Positions 28,682-36,373 of a stretch of 64,000 nt of DNA are shown here, in pieces. A program made the position numbers and the translations under genes. The notes beneath the pieces were generated by a model. The model searched no databases. It saw only the letters and a list, made by a program, of their open reading frames with translations, and was not told the DNA's origin. Source of the DNA: Saprospiraceae bacterium (GTDB lineage Bacteria > Bacteroidota > Bacteroidia > Chitinophagales > Saprospiraceae); assembly GCA_016714985.1 (NCBI GenBank), contig JADKBS010000026.1, forward strand, positions 62,001 through 126,000, in the 5' to 3' direction. Positions within the stretch are counted from its first letter, which is position 1, and each line of letters opens with the position of its first letter.

Positions 28682-28869
28682 TTTTTCTCCTTCAGCAAGA
28701 AAGCCTCCTGCTGGGCTTGTGAAAGTTTTTCAGTGCAGTTTTTCACATCGGACTGAAATGCTTTGCCAGCAAAAAGCCCGCTAACGAACAAAAGTAAAGC
28801 TATGGGGGCGCATATTGCTACAAAGCGCCAAATATGGCGGGGACGGTCTTCCTGTTGTTGAATTGTCAT
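28639..28869 (-). CDS. Single-span membrane protein overlapping the coiled-coil gene (TssO-like N-terminal part)
   Basis: The product has one membrane helix (IWRFVAICAPIALLLFVSGL) and then a coiled-coil start (VKNCTEKLSQAQQEAFLLKEKK), followed by about 14 residues unlike the rest before the stop. The open frame overlaps the coiled-coil gene by 43 bases. The heptad pattern continues naturally into that gene's frame, so the two may form one protein made by a -1 frameshift, or one gene split by an indel in AAAAAA. A perfect TACCTTTG -7 element ends 24 bases before the start chosen here; an upstream in-frame ATG at 28878 would leave almost no leader. Confidence 0.5.
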   Translation of the reverse strand: MTIQQQEDRPRHIWRFVAICAPIALLLFVSGLFAGKAFQSDVKNCTEKLSQAQQEAFLLKEKKWAIYSDFSIKPIP

Positions 28870-28892
28870 AATTTGCAAAAGGGTTTTTGAAA

Positions 28893-28900
28893 CAAAGGTA
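28893..28900 (-). promoter_or_regulatory. Bacteroidota -7 promoter element (TACCTTTG)
   Basis: On the minus strand TACCTTTG matches TAnnTTTG exactly. A TTG lies 12 bases upstream, closer than usual for -33. It would give the TssO-like pair its own promoter, separate from the effector genes upstream. Confidence 0.45.
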
Positions 28901-28929
28901 TTTTGATTAAAACAAGTTGGCGGATGCTG

Positions 28930-29220
28930 TTAGTCTGGCCATTTGTTGTCGTGGGTGGCGTTGTCGTTCATTTTCAGGACCCGGGCCGAAAAGACCAGGC
29001 TTTCCGTCATCGGCATCTCAGTGGCAGCATCAAGCCGTTCATTGTAAAACACAGGATAGACGCCTTCATAAATCAGTTCCTTCATGATGGGCCCACCGTT
29101 GTTCACTCCTTTTCCCTTGACGGGTTCCTCTAAGCAAGCTGGCACGTAGCCATTCACTTGGCGACCACCTTCGCTCTTGCCCAAAAAAGTCCAGTCAACA
29201 TTGTTAGTTACTGTTCCCAT
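28930..29220 (-). CDS. Small unknown protein of the T6SS effector island
   Basis: The 96-residue product is not recognised. Its start, VDWTFLGKSEGGRQVNGYVP, resembles the first strand and catalytic-Glu region of phage-lysozyme/pesticin-type muramidases, where a Glu-Gly-Gly is followed by a tGYVP strand. The rest (ending in SLVFSARVLKMNDNATHDNK) does not continue that fold, and the length is far too short. It lies 78 bases downstream of the CHAP amidase gene on the same strand. It could be a cognate immunity or adaptor protein, or a truncated effector. No signal peptide or membrane span is seen. Confidence 0.5.
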   Translation of the reverse strand: MGTVTNNVDWTFLGKSEGGRQVNGYVPACLEEPVKGKGVNNGGPIMKELIYEGVYPVFYNERLDAATEMPMTESLVFSARVLKMNDNATHDNKWPD

Positions 29221-29298
29221 GAAAACAAATCATTTTGGTGAGCTAAAGATGAAACATCTTTCGGATTTTTCAGCAAAGAAATTTGCATTCACCGCAAA

Positions 29299-29956
29299 TT
29301 ACCTGTTTTGGTTACTCTCTGCCTGAACAGAGAAAATCGTTACCGTCATTGTAGCAAGCCTGTTCAAACTTATGGCGCCAGCAGCGGCATTGGGCTGGGG
29401 CCGGTAGAAAATGAATTGCCCGCTCACCGTGATGCTGGCCTCCACGCTCGTAGCGCCCTCACTCGCCTTGACCATGTGCCTGTTAGAGAAATACAACAGG
29501 TTCTTGTGTACTTTTTTACTTATTTTCGAAGGCAGTTTGTTTGCAATGGCAAGTTTCACCAGCTCCATTAAATCCGTGGGGAACTCTGCCGTGTTTTGTT
29601 CCCATACCATGATTTCCCCATTTGCGCCCACACTCTCTACAATAGCCGTGTGGTGTGGCGCTCCCAGTGTTACGAAACCAGTGTAAGCCGAACCATCTGG
29701 CTTTGTCAGTTTGAATTTTATTTCGACTTCATAATTTTTAAACTGGATAATGTCGCCTGCTCGTGCACTTCCTAATGTAATCGGCGTCCCCCAGACGTAA
29801 TCGGCAGTAGCTGTTACCTTACCATACTCGTCCGAGGCCTTGGCACCCAGCAGACTTCAAGGCTTGCTGCGCCAAGTCCCAGCACTCCCCTCTTTTCACT
29901 TTTTTGCCGTTGTTGGAGCTGGCGTAGAATATCACTTGTTGGTTGACGTCTGGCAT
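29299..29956 (-). pseudogene. CHAP/NlpC-P60-like peptidoglycan amidase, probable T6SS effector, one frameshift
   Basis: Two frames on the minus strand join into one amidase of about 219 residues. The first frame starts at ATG 29956 (MPDVNQQVIFYASSNNGK) and contains the nucleophile motif RGECWDLAQQAL (Cys codon 29884-29882). It leaves frame at GCTGGGTGCC near 29846. Removing one G gives KSAGAKASDEYGKV and continues to the active-site His in GAPHHTAIVESVG and the NGEIMVWEQN strand, ending at 29299. The order Cys, then (H)HTAIV, then VxEQN is typical of CHAP amidases. Its position among T6SS effector genes suggests a cell-wall-degrading effector. It has no signal peptide. If the extra G is real, the catalytic Cys and His are no longer in one protein. 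Confidence 0.75.
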
Positions 29957-30080
29957 AATGGCGGTTGAAACGTTATTTCCGACTATGATGACTAAACCCG
30001 CACCTTTGTCCTATCAAGGTTGCGGAACGAATAGCGTTGCTGTTTTCCGCACCAAAGGTAAAAACTTGGTGCCGATATCG

Positions 30081-30530
30081 TCAGCAAGCATAAGTGATAA
30101 ACCCTGTTGTCTTGGCGGATTCAATTTCCACGTGAACACAATTGTTCGCTTTTTCAATCAAAATAGGCGTACGTGACCCCTTTGCCAAGGTGACCGCACC
30201 GTCGCTCACTGCCCGCCTAACACCCGCAGCGATAGCCTCGAGGCTAGCCCCCGAAAAATCGTAAGCTATGGCACGCTGGTGCGCACTCCTGCCGGGTGCA
30301 GCAATCTTCTTCCCTTTGCTCCGAACAAAATCTAATGCTTTCTGCCAAGATTTTTCATCTGAAACTGTTGGCGCTTTCTCAAATTTAAAACCAAGTCCCC
30401 TGGCCATATCAACCAAGATTTTCAGTTGCTCTTCCGCTGGCCGATAGACAGATGTAAGGCGGGTACCCGCAGGAAGATAGGGCATGAGCGCCCGCCAGAC
30501 ATACAGATTTAATACGTTTTTCAGTTGCAT
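30081..30530 (-). CDS. M15 (D-Ala-D-Ala carboxypeptidase/VanY-like) peptidase-like protein, probable T6SS effector
   Basis: The 149-residue product carries RSAHQRAIAYDFSG, matching the M15 zinc motif SxHxxGxAxD except that Gly is Ala. A C-terminal NNCVHVEIE supplies the second zinc His. LTSVYRPAEEQLKILV corresponds to the substrate-side SxYRsxe strand of M15 enzymes. The frame extends to 30599, but the extra 23 residues do not resemble the family, so ATG 30530 is preferred. With no signal peptide and a place next to a CHAP amidase and an Rhs effector, a role as a T6SS-delivered peptidoglycan hydrolase is plausible. It could instead act as a peptidoglycan-binding domain if the Gly-to-Ala change abolishes activity. 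Confidence 0.7.
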   Translation of the reverse strand: MQLKNVLNLYVWRALMPYLPAGTRLTSVYRPAEEQLKILVDMARGLGFKFEKAPTVSDEKSWQKALDFVRSKGKKIAAPGRSAHQRAIAYDFSGASLEAIAAGVRRAVSDGAVTLAKGSRTPILIEKANNCVHVEIESAKTTGFITYAC

Positions 30531-30629
30531 GGTAGTGAGTTTTTCGATGAATTTGAAGTATTTTTTGGCGTTAATCCAAATTGTAAATGTTGTAAGCAAA
30601 CGCTAATCTATGACTTGGTTGAATAGTTT

Positions 30630-31106
30630 TCAAAACAAATTGAATTTTCCATTGGGTCCCTTGATAAATACCACCAACCTGCACTGTACGGCGTTCGTCA
30701 CCCGCCACTGTGGGACGCCGCTGCCGGGCGGGTAGGTTTCGTTTTCTGAGTGTGGGGTCACCGGCATGACCTTCACAAGACTGTCCGGGCCGGAGAGCTG
30801 CCAGCCGCTCATGGCGATGCTTTTGAGCTTGTTCAGTTCTATGTCCTTGCTGCCCGGCCATAGCTTATTGGCCTTGCTGCGGTCGTACTGCCCGCCCGTA
30901 TTGAGCTTGTCGCCCGAAACCTGGGAATAGCCGTACAGCTCAAAGTCATTGGCAGTAGGCAATTGCTCCGCCCGGTAAACATAGGCACCCTGTGCCAGCC
31001 TGCCCGACCGATAGCCGAGCCGCCGCTCCAGTTCGGGCAGTGTTTGCCCCACGATGAATTTTTGTTGGGTGAAAAAGCCGCTGAGGCGCTGGTATGGGAA
31101 AGCCAT
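30630..31106 (-). CDS. Unknown protein of the T6SS effector island
   Basis: The 158-residue soluble protein is not recognised. It begins FTQQKFIVGQTLPELERRLGYRSGRLAQGAYVY, with an amphipathic helix and a GRLAQGA turn, followed by mixed alpha/beta (DFELYGYSQVSG) and a C-terminal strand-rich part (QCRLVVFIKGPNGKFNLF). No signal peptide, membrane span or catalytic motif is seen. It lies between the Rhs immunity candidate and the M15-like gene, on their strand. It may be a structural or adaptor protein for loading effectors, or an effector of unknown type. Confidence 0.6.
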   Translation of the reverse strand: MAFPYQRLSGFFTQQKFIVGQTLPELERRLGYRSGRLAQGAYVYRAEQLPTANDFELYGYSQVSGDKLNTGGQYDRSKANKLWPGSKDIELNKLKSIAMSGWQLSGPDSLVKVMPVTPHSENETYPPGSGVPQWRVTNAVQCRLVVFIKGPNGKFNLF

Positions 31107-31231
31107 AGTGTTGAGTTTAAAATTTGAAATTTTCTAATTTTGATAAGCTACAATGATGATTGATATTGATTCTTCATTTTTGATTACTGGCTTTTTTTAA
31201 CATATATATCACTGAATCCATTCACCTGATT

Positions 31232-32062
31232 TTATTTCAAGGTTTTTAGCATGTCAACCGCACGTTTATAGTTGTTTTCTGCTGCTTTTTTCAGCCAATA
31301 AATTCCTTTTTCTCTATCTGGCAATATTCCGTTGCCTTTAAGGTATTTTAACCCTAAATCGTATTGCCCATGAGAGTCTCCTTTGATAGCTCTGTCAAAA
31401 AAATACTCTATTCGCCCTTGATTTATATCTAGCTGCCAAAAATCTTTTTTGTTAGATTGAAATAATCTTAATTTATTTTTATCAATCCAAATTAGGTCTC
31501 CTAAAGCATCTTCTAACGCCCCTATACCTGGTGGAAGTTTCGAAACCAAAAATTTACCAACTTCATTTTTATCACTATTTTCAATTATAAAATAAACTCT
31601 AATTTCTTGGTCAAATTCCCAAAACACTTTTGCCATTAAAGATTTATCTGAATTCCACTTTGATTTTTTCCAAAATTGTTCAAATTTTATATTTTTATCT
31701 AAAACTGTTTTATAAACAGTTTTAATTGACTCCGTATTCCAATTCAATTTTGATGATAGAAATATCAACGCCCCTTGGATTTTGTCCAATATCATCTTCT
31801 TTCTGTCAAAAACACCTAACTTTAAATACCCATTCAAGTCTAAAAATCTGTAAACAGTGATTACGTTTAATTTTTCTTCAAATGCGTAATCCTTGAGATT
31901 ATCTTGTGTAAATGACACTATTACCTTTTCAATGCCTTGAGTGTCCATTTTTTCTAGTAAGAATTCATACATAGAGAAAATTGAATTGATTCCATCTTCT
32001 TTAAAGATAGCAACCATCTCTTTTTCAATTTCCATAGTTATGGCTTTAAGATATCGTCCCAT
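31232..32062 (-). CDS. Probable immunity protein for the Rhs toxin, C-terminal Sel1 repeat
   Basis: The 276-residue cytosolic protein starts three bases after the Rhs stop codon, the standard place for cognate immunity genes. The first 225 residues are not recognised. The end (GQYDLGLKYLKGNGILPDREKGIYWLKKAA) is a clear Sel1-type helical repeat. Base composition is markedly richer in A+T than the Rhs core and the rest of the window. That matches the AT-rich toxin tip and indicates the toxin-immunity pair arrived together by tip exchange. An internal Met start (MEIEKEMVAIF) at 32035 is possible. It should bind and neutralise the GIY-YIG-like tip. Confidence 0.75.
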   Translation of the reverse strand: MGRYLKAITMEIEKEMVAIFKEDGINSIFSMYEFLLEKMDTQGIEKVIVSFTQDNLKDYAFEEKLNVITVYRFLDLNGYLKLGVFDRKKMILDKIQGALIFLSSKLNWNTESIKTVYKTVLDKNIKFEQFWKKSKWNSDKSLMAKVFWEFDQEIRVYFIIENSDKNEVGKFLVSKLPPGIGALEDALGDLIWIDKNKLRLFQSNKKDFWQLDINQGRIEYFFDRAIKGDSHGQYDLGLKYLKGNGILPDREKGIYWLKKAAENNYKRAVDMLKTLK

Positions 32063-32065
32063 TTT

Positions 32066-35000
32066 TTACATTTTTGCTTTTGGAAGAACATTACCTGGTG
32101 GTTCTACAGGAGCGCTTGCACTTCCAGAATTTTGTTTGCTCACTGAATATGAGTTCACTTTTCCCTGCTCAATCTTAAGTGCTTTTTCTCTTGTAACGTT
32201 AGTAGCTATTATTTTAGATTCATAGTCTGGCCCTAATTTACGAACCTGAGATTCTGCCCTATAAGATTTACCATCCTTTCTCACTTTGCCTCCACTAATA
32301 CCATATTTGTGAACTTGCCCCGTTTTCTTGTTGTAAATGACATAAACATGATTAGGCTTCGCACTTGCTTTGCAATTCCCATGCAATCCAAGCTCATCAA
32401 CCCAAATATTAGGGTCTTTGACGAAATCATAAATACCATATCCCCCGATTAAACGTATCGGATCCTGACTCACATAAAACCCACCCTCCGCATCATAATA
32501 CCTAAACCGATTGTAATACAATCCCGTCTCCACATCCTCGTACTGCCCCGGATACCGGAACGGGCAAGCCTCCCGCCAGCCGTCCAAGTTGCGCACTTCC
32601 CCGTAAATGGACAAATCCATGTCCCAAACCTTTTGCCCGTCATTGTTGAACATGGCAGCAGGCGTACCGAGGTGGTCGGTCACGATGGAAAATTGCTGCC
32701 CGTCCCGCAACTTGGCGAGCGGGGCGAAGCTCTCCGGTTCGAAAAGCCAGGTGGTGACGATTTCGGATTTCGGATTTCGGATTTCGGATAGAGGGCTGCC
32801 TCCGAAATCCGCAGGTGGTGCATTAGCTGGTGCGGTGACCAAGGCTGTATCCCTTCGGCGGATTTTGATAAGGCCATCCGGTTCGTCGTTTTCTTTGGAT
32901 TGCCCACCGCCCGCCGTCCACTGCTGGTTGATTTCCACCCATTCGTGGAGCGGTACGTTGCCGTCCCAGACCCAACAAGTGGTTTTGTCCCGGTAGCTTT
33001 TGGAAATACGGCGGCCCAGGGCATCGTAGGTAAAGAGCACTTCGTCGCCGTCGGGCCGAACGACCCGGCGGAGCATCCCGGCGGCATTCCATTCATAGCG
33101 CCACACAGCGCCATTTCGCTCGGTTTTTTTGATGAGGTTGCCTTCAGGGTCGTATTCATATCGGGTGCCGTCAGCCTCCAAGAGTTGGCCGGCTGGGCCA
33201 TATTTGCGGTCTTTCTGGTCTTTGGTGCGGAAGAGGTTGCCCACGGCATCGACCCTGAATTCAAAAGCGCCATCGGGGTATTGCGCAGCTGCAAGGTTAC
33301 CGAGTGCATCGTGCTCAAAAATCCAAGTCCCTTTCTGCGGATCGGTGATTTGCTTGAGGCGGTCGTTCACCTCCCAAGTATATTGACGGTTGCGGCTCAT
33401 TTTTCCACCTGCGGCAAAGGTTTTTTGCTCAACAGGGCGGCCCAGCCTGTCTCTTTTCCACTCGCTGCGTACGCCGCCGGGCAGGGAGCGCTCCAACTCC
33501 AGACCGAGGTTGTCCCGCTTGAAGGAAGCTTCCCAATCGCTTCCACCGCTGGCAGCAGTGACCTTCTCCACATCTCCCATATTGTTGCGTCCAAACGTCA
33601 TATCAGCGCCAAGGGAGGAGTTCAGCTTGACCCTCATACCGAGCACATCGTATTTCGATTCCACAACGAAACCGCCCTGCATCTCCTTCGTCACCCTGCC
33701 AAGCTTGTCCCGCTCGAATTTAACGGCAATATGGTTGTTGATTGCCTCAGTCAACTCGCCATCGGGGCGATAGCTATATTTTTCAAAGGAATTGTCAGAA
33801 TGAGATACCCCAATGACCGACCCCATCGGGTCATACTCGTATTGGGTAACAATACCGCCCGCCCGCCGCACTTTGATAACACGACTGGCCTCGTCCCTTG
33901 AATAGCGCCGGGTAACGCCATCAAAACCAGATTCTGTAACCACTTCACCATTTGCATCCAACTCAAACCTGTAAGCATAGCCGTGCTCGTTGATGATGCC
34001 GAGCAGGTTCTCCTCTGTGTCGTATTTGAATTCGACCCTCGTGCCCGCTTCGGTGCGCGCCTTCAGGCGGTTCATGCCCGCATACTCGAAGCGCACGTCA
34101 TGTTGGTTGTCCTTTGCCCTAAGCACATTGCCCTCGCCGTCGTATTCCAGTTCACGCACATTTCCATCCGGCTCATTGATAAGGCGCACAAAGCCGTTGA
34201 AATTAAACTTTCGTTTTTGTTCGTTGCCTTTTGGGTCAATGGCAGAAGTACACCGCCCCATATCATCGTATTCCCACTGGCTGCTAGCGCCGTCGGGCGT
34301 GGTCATTTTAATGAGATTGAAATGCCTGTCGTATTGAAGGGTGGTTAGGCCGCCCGCTGGGTCTTGCATTTGTTGGAGTAGGCCATTTTCGTAACGGTAG
34401 AGGGTCTTTTGGCCATTCGGGTCCGTGCGTTCTATCAACTGTCGGAAAGAATTGTACTTCCATGCCCATTTCCCTCCATTTTGGTCGGTAGCAGCTATAA
34501 GCAGGCCGTCATCGTACTGCATAGCGATAGAGGAACCATCTGGGTAAATAATCCCGGTTTGGTTACCAAATTCGTCGTATTCGTAGGCGGTGATTTGCCC
34601 CAATTCGTCTATTTCAGATTGCAGTTGATTGGCAGTCGTGAAGCGCTGGTATGATGCGTGCCCCATGTGGTCCACGGTTTTCCATACCAAGCCTTGGTCG
34701 TTCCAGTAATAAGTGGTTTTGTGTCCCAAGGAGTTTTCAACAATGGTGAATTTTTCTTCCCGGTGGTAGTCGAGTTTGTGGTCATAAATACCGCCATCAC
34801 CCCAAGTGCGCATACACCATGCGTGTTCGTCATTGCCATCGTATTCGAAGTAAAAGCTGAGGCCATTGCGGTTGGTCTCTTTGATAAGCAAATGCCCTTT
34901 GTACTCGTAGTGAAAGGGTTGTTTTAGGGCGTCCATCACTTCTACTAGATTGTCTGCTGCATCGTAACGATAGCTGACAATGCTGAACCATTCGCTTTTT

Positions 35001-36367
35001 TTCTCTGGGTGAGGGGCTTCCACTTCCGTGATAGCGCCCCTTTTATTGGTTTTTATCTTAAAAATTCGCCCAGCGCTGTCTGTGATTTGGTGAATGTGCC
35101 CTTCGAGGTCATAGGCGAAAGAAATTGTGTGCCCAGTGCTGTTTTCGACACATTTTAAGGCATGCATGGTAGCTTCTCCTTGGCTGGTCCTTTTCTCAAA
35201 ACGGTACAGCAACCCGTCCCTATCTTTTAAGACATAACCGCTTTCTTCGTGCGACATCCATAGGTTCTCAAAAGGGTTGAACTCTTTTTCCCCCAATGCC
35301 ACAGGTGGGAATATCGCATTCCTGCCGTCTTCCAATCGAGCCAACAACACGCCGGATTCATTGTCTTCGGCAAGGGCAAGGTCGTATTTCCAATGCCAGC
35401 CATACCCAAAGGTTCCATTGTTGTTGGAGGAGGAATACCAGGTACGCTCCCATTCCAGCGGTATGGGGCCAGCTATTTCAAAATCAACACTGTCTGTAAA
35501 AACCACACCCGTTGCGATGACAACTGGGTGGCCGGTGACGGCACATATTTGTTTATGAATTAAATTGCGCAAGGGGCCTGGCAAGAATTTGGTCAATTTC
35601 CCGACCACGTTATGAATAGCCTGCGAAACGGCCTTCATCAGCTTGCTATTTTTCAAAAAAGCCAAGGCTCCTGCAAAAGCGGCATCAAATAACTTGTTCA
35701 GCAATTGGTTCATGGAGGGCACGGGAGGGCCCCCTACAAAAACCATAGGCCCCATCGGGATTGGCAGTACTACTGATAATGGCAGGAACATGCCGCCTTG
35801 GGAAGCCCCTTTTTTCCGCTTGGGAACAGGCATACCGATACATTGGCAACTCAGGACAGGCGTGGGGGCGAACGTAAACGGCTCTCCATCCACCAGCACC
35901 GTCATGCTCCCCATGAAGGCTTCACAGGCATTGGAGGGCATCCCTTTCGTGAAATTGGGGCCGCCTATTGGGATGTGCTTGGGTTTATTGGAGCCTTTTG
36001 TGCCTGTTCGTGTTCGGGGAAGGCCATTTACCTTGACAGTTGCTGGGCCGCTGGGTGGCTTGATGCCCATTTTTGCCTTGCCCATGTTCTTCAGTTTGTT
36101 CAGCTGCTCAGTCAACTGTGCCGCGGGCAATTTGGACATTGCACCCTGAGCAGCTGCAGCCACATCCATGGCTCCTTGCAGATTAACACCCATTGCCGAA
36201 GCTGCGGACATGGCCATTGCCGCAAAATTGTAGTCCCCCGAATCAAAAATGGTCCCGATGAATGGATGCGGGATTGGGGTTGGGACTGGCCCTGCGGGTG
36301 TAGGGATGTTCACGATGTGGATGTCCACACCGGTCACTATATCAAGATGTTTGGAAGCAGGAAGCAT
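32066..36367 (-). CDS. PAAR-like/Rhs polymorphic toxin with GIY-YIG (URI)-like nuclease tip
   Basis: The 1433-residue protein begins with a PAAR-like spike domain (about 1-230, Pro/Gly-rich IPTPAGPVPTPIPHPFIGT). A DUF6531-type Rhs entry follows (CAVTGHPVVIATGVVFTDSVD, about 280-330), and then dozens of YD repeats (YEYDEFGNQTGI-type) forming the Rhs cocoon. The conserved end motif DPIRLIGGYGIYDFVKDPN precedes a 104-residue tip (1330-1433). The tip has HVYVIYN and HKYGIS (the GIY and YIG strands), Arg in SYRAESQVRKL, and Glu in ALKIEQGKVNSY, as in URI-type nucleases. The tip DNA is AT-rich and the core GC-rich. PAAR-Rhs proteins are loaded on VgrG and delivered by T6SS, whose genes begin 1.7 kb away. 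DNA is the likely target. Confidence 0.88.
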   Translation of the reverse strand: MLPASKHLDIVTGVDIHIVNIPTPAGPVPTPIPHPFIGTIFDSGDYNFAAMAMSAASAMGVNLQGAMDVAAAAQGAMSKLPAAQLTEQLNKLKNMGKAKMGIKPPSGPATVKVNGLPRTRTGTKGSNKPKHIPIGGPNFTKGMPSNACEAFMGSMTVLVDGEPFTFAPTPVLSCQCIGMPVPKRKKGASQGGMFLPLSVVLPIPMGPMVFVGGPPVPSMNQLLNKLFDAAFAGALAFLKNSKLMKAVSQAIHNVVGKLTKFLPGPLRNLIHKQICAVTGHPVVIATGVVFTDSVDFEIAGPIPLEWERTWYSSSNNNGTFGYGWHWKYDLALAEDNESGVLLARLEDGRNAIFPPVALGEKEFNPFENLWMSHEESGYVLKDRDGLLYRFEKRTSQGEATMHALKCVENSTGHTISFAYDLEGHIHQITDSAGRIFKIKTNKRGAITEVEAPHPEKKSEWFSIVSYRYDAADNLVEVMDALKQPFHYEYKGHLLIKETNRNGLSFYFEYDGNDEHAWCMRTWGDGGIYDHKLDYHREEKFTIVENSLGHKTTYYWNDQGLVWKTVDHMGHASYQRFTTANQLQSEIDELGQITAYEYDEFGNQTGIIYPDGSSIAMQYDDGLLIAATDQNGGKWAWKYNSFRQLIERTDPNGQKTLYRYENGLLQQMQDPAGGLTTLQYDRHFNLIKMTTPDGASSQWEYDDMGRCTSAIDPKGNEQKRKFNFNGFVRLINEPDGNVRELEYDGEGNVLRAKDNQHDVRFEYAGMNRLKARTEAGTRVEFKYDTEENLLGIINEHGYAYRFELDANGEVVTESGFDGVTRRYSRDEASRVIKVRRAGGIVTQYEYDPMGSVIGVSHSDNSFEKYSYRPDGELTEAINNHIAVKFERDKLGRVTKEMQGGFVVESKYDVLGMRVKLNSSLGADMTFGRNNMGDVEKVTAASGGSDWEASFKRDNLGLELERSLPGGVRSEWKRDRLGRPVEQKTFAAGGKMSRNRQYTWEVNDRLKQITDPQKGTWIFEHDALGNLAAAQYPDGAFEFRVDAVGNLFRTKDQKDRKYGPAGQLLEADGTRYEYDPEGNLIKKTERNGAVWRYEWNAAGMLRRVVRPDGDEVLFTYDALGRRISKSYRDKTTCWVWDGNVPLHEWVEINQQWTAGGGQSKENDEPDGLIKIRRRDTALVTAPANAPPADFGGSPLSEIRNPKSEIVTTWLFEPESFAPLAKLRDGQQFSIVTDHLGTPAAMFNNDGQKVWDMDLSIYGEVRNLDGWREACPFRYPGQYEDVETGLYYNRFRYYDAEGGFYVSQDPIRLIGGYGIYDFVKDPNIWVDELGLHGNCKASAKPNHVYVIYNKKTGQVHKYGISGGKVRKDGKSYRAESQVRKLGPDYESKIIATNVTREKALKIEQGKVNSYSVSKQNSGSASAPVEPPGNVLPKAKM
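32760..32787. repeat. Four tandem ATTTCGG heptamers inside the Rhs gene
   Basis: Four exact ATTTCGG copies lie in a row, and an inverted copy (CCGAAAT) follows at 32802-32808. In the protein they encode the LSEIRNPKSEIV stretch in a linker between the YD repeats and the Rhs core end. The phrase is unrelated to the surrounding Rhs sequence and looks like a small inserted repeat that kept the frame. Confidence 0.75.
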
Positions 36368-36373
36368 TTGGGG

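Noticed and set aside
29957..30080. Additional small gene upstream of the CHAP amidase
   Set aside because: Stops occur in all minus-strand frames; the in-frame stretch before ATG 29956 has no start codon.
32900..33901. Plus-strand open frame of 333 codons inside the Rhs gene
   Set aside because: It mirrors the YD-repeat coding strand and has no recognisable motif.
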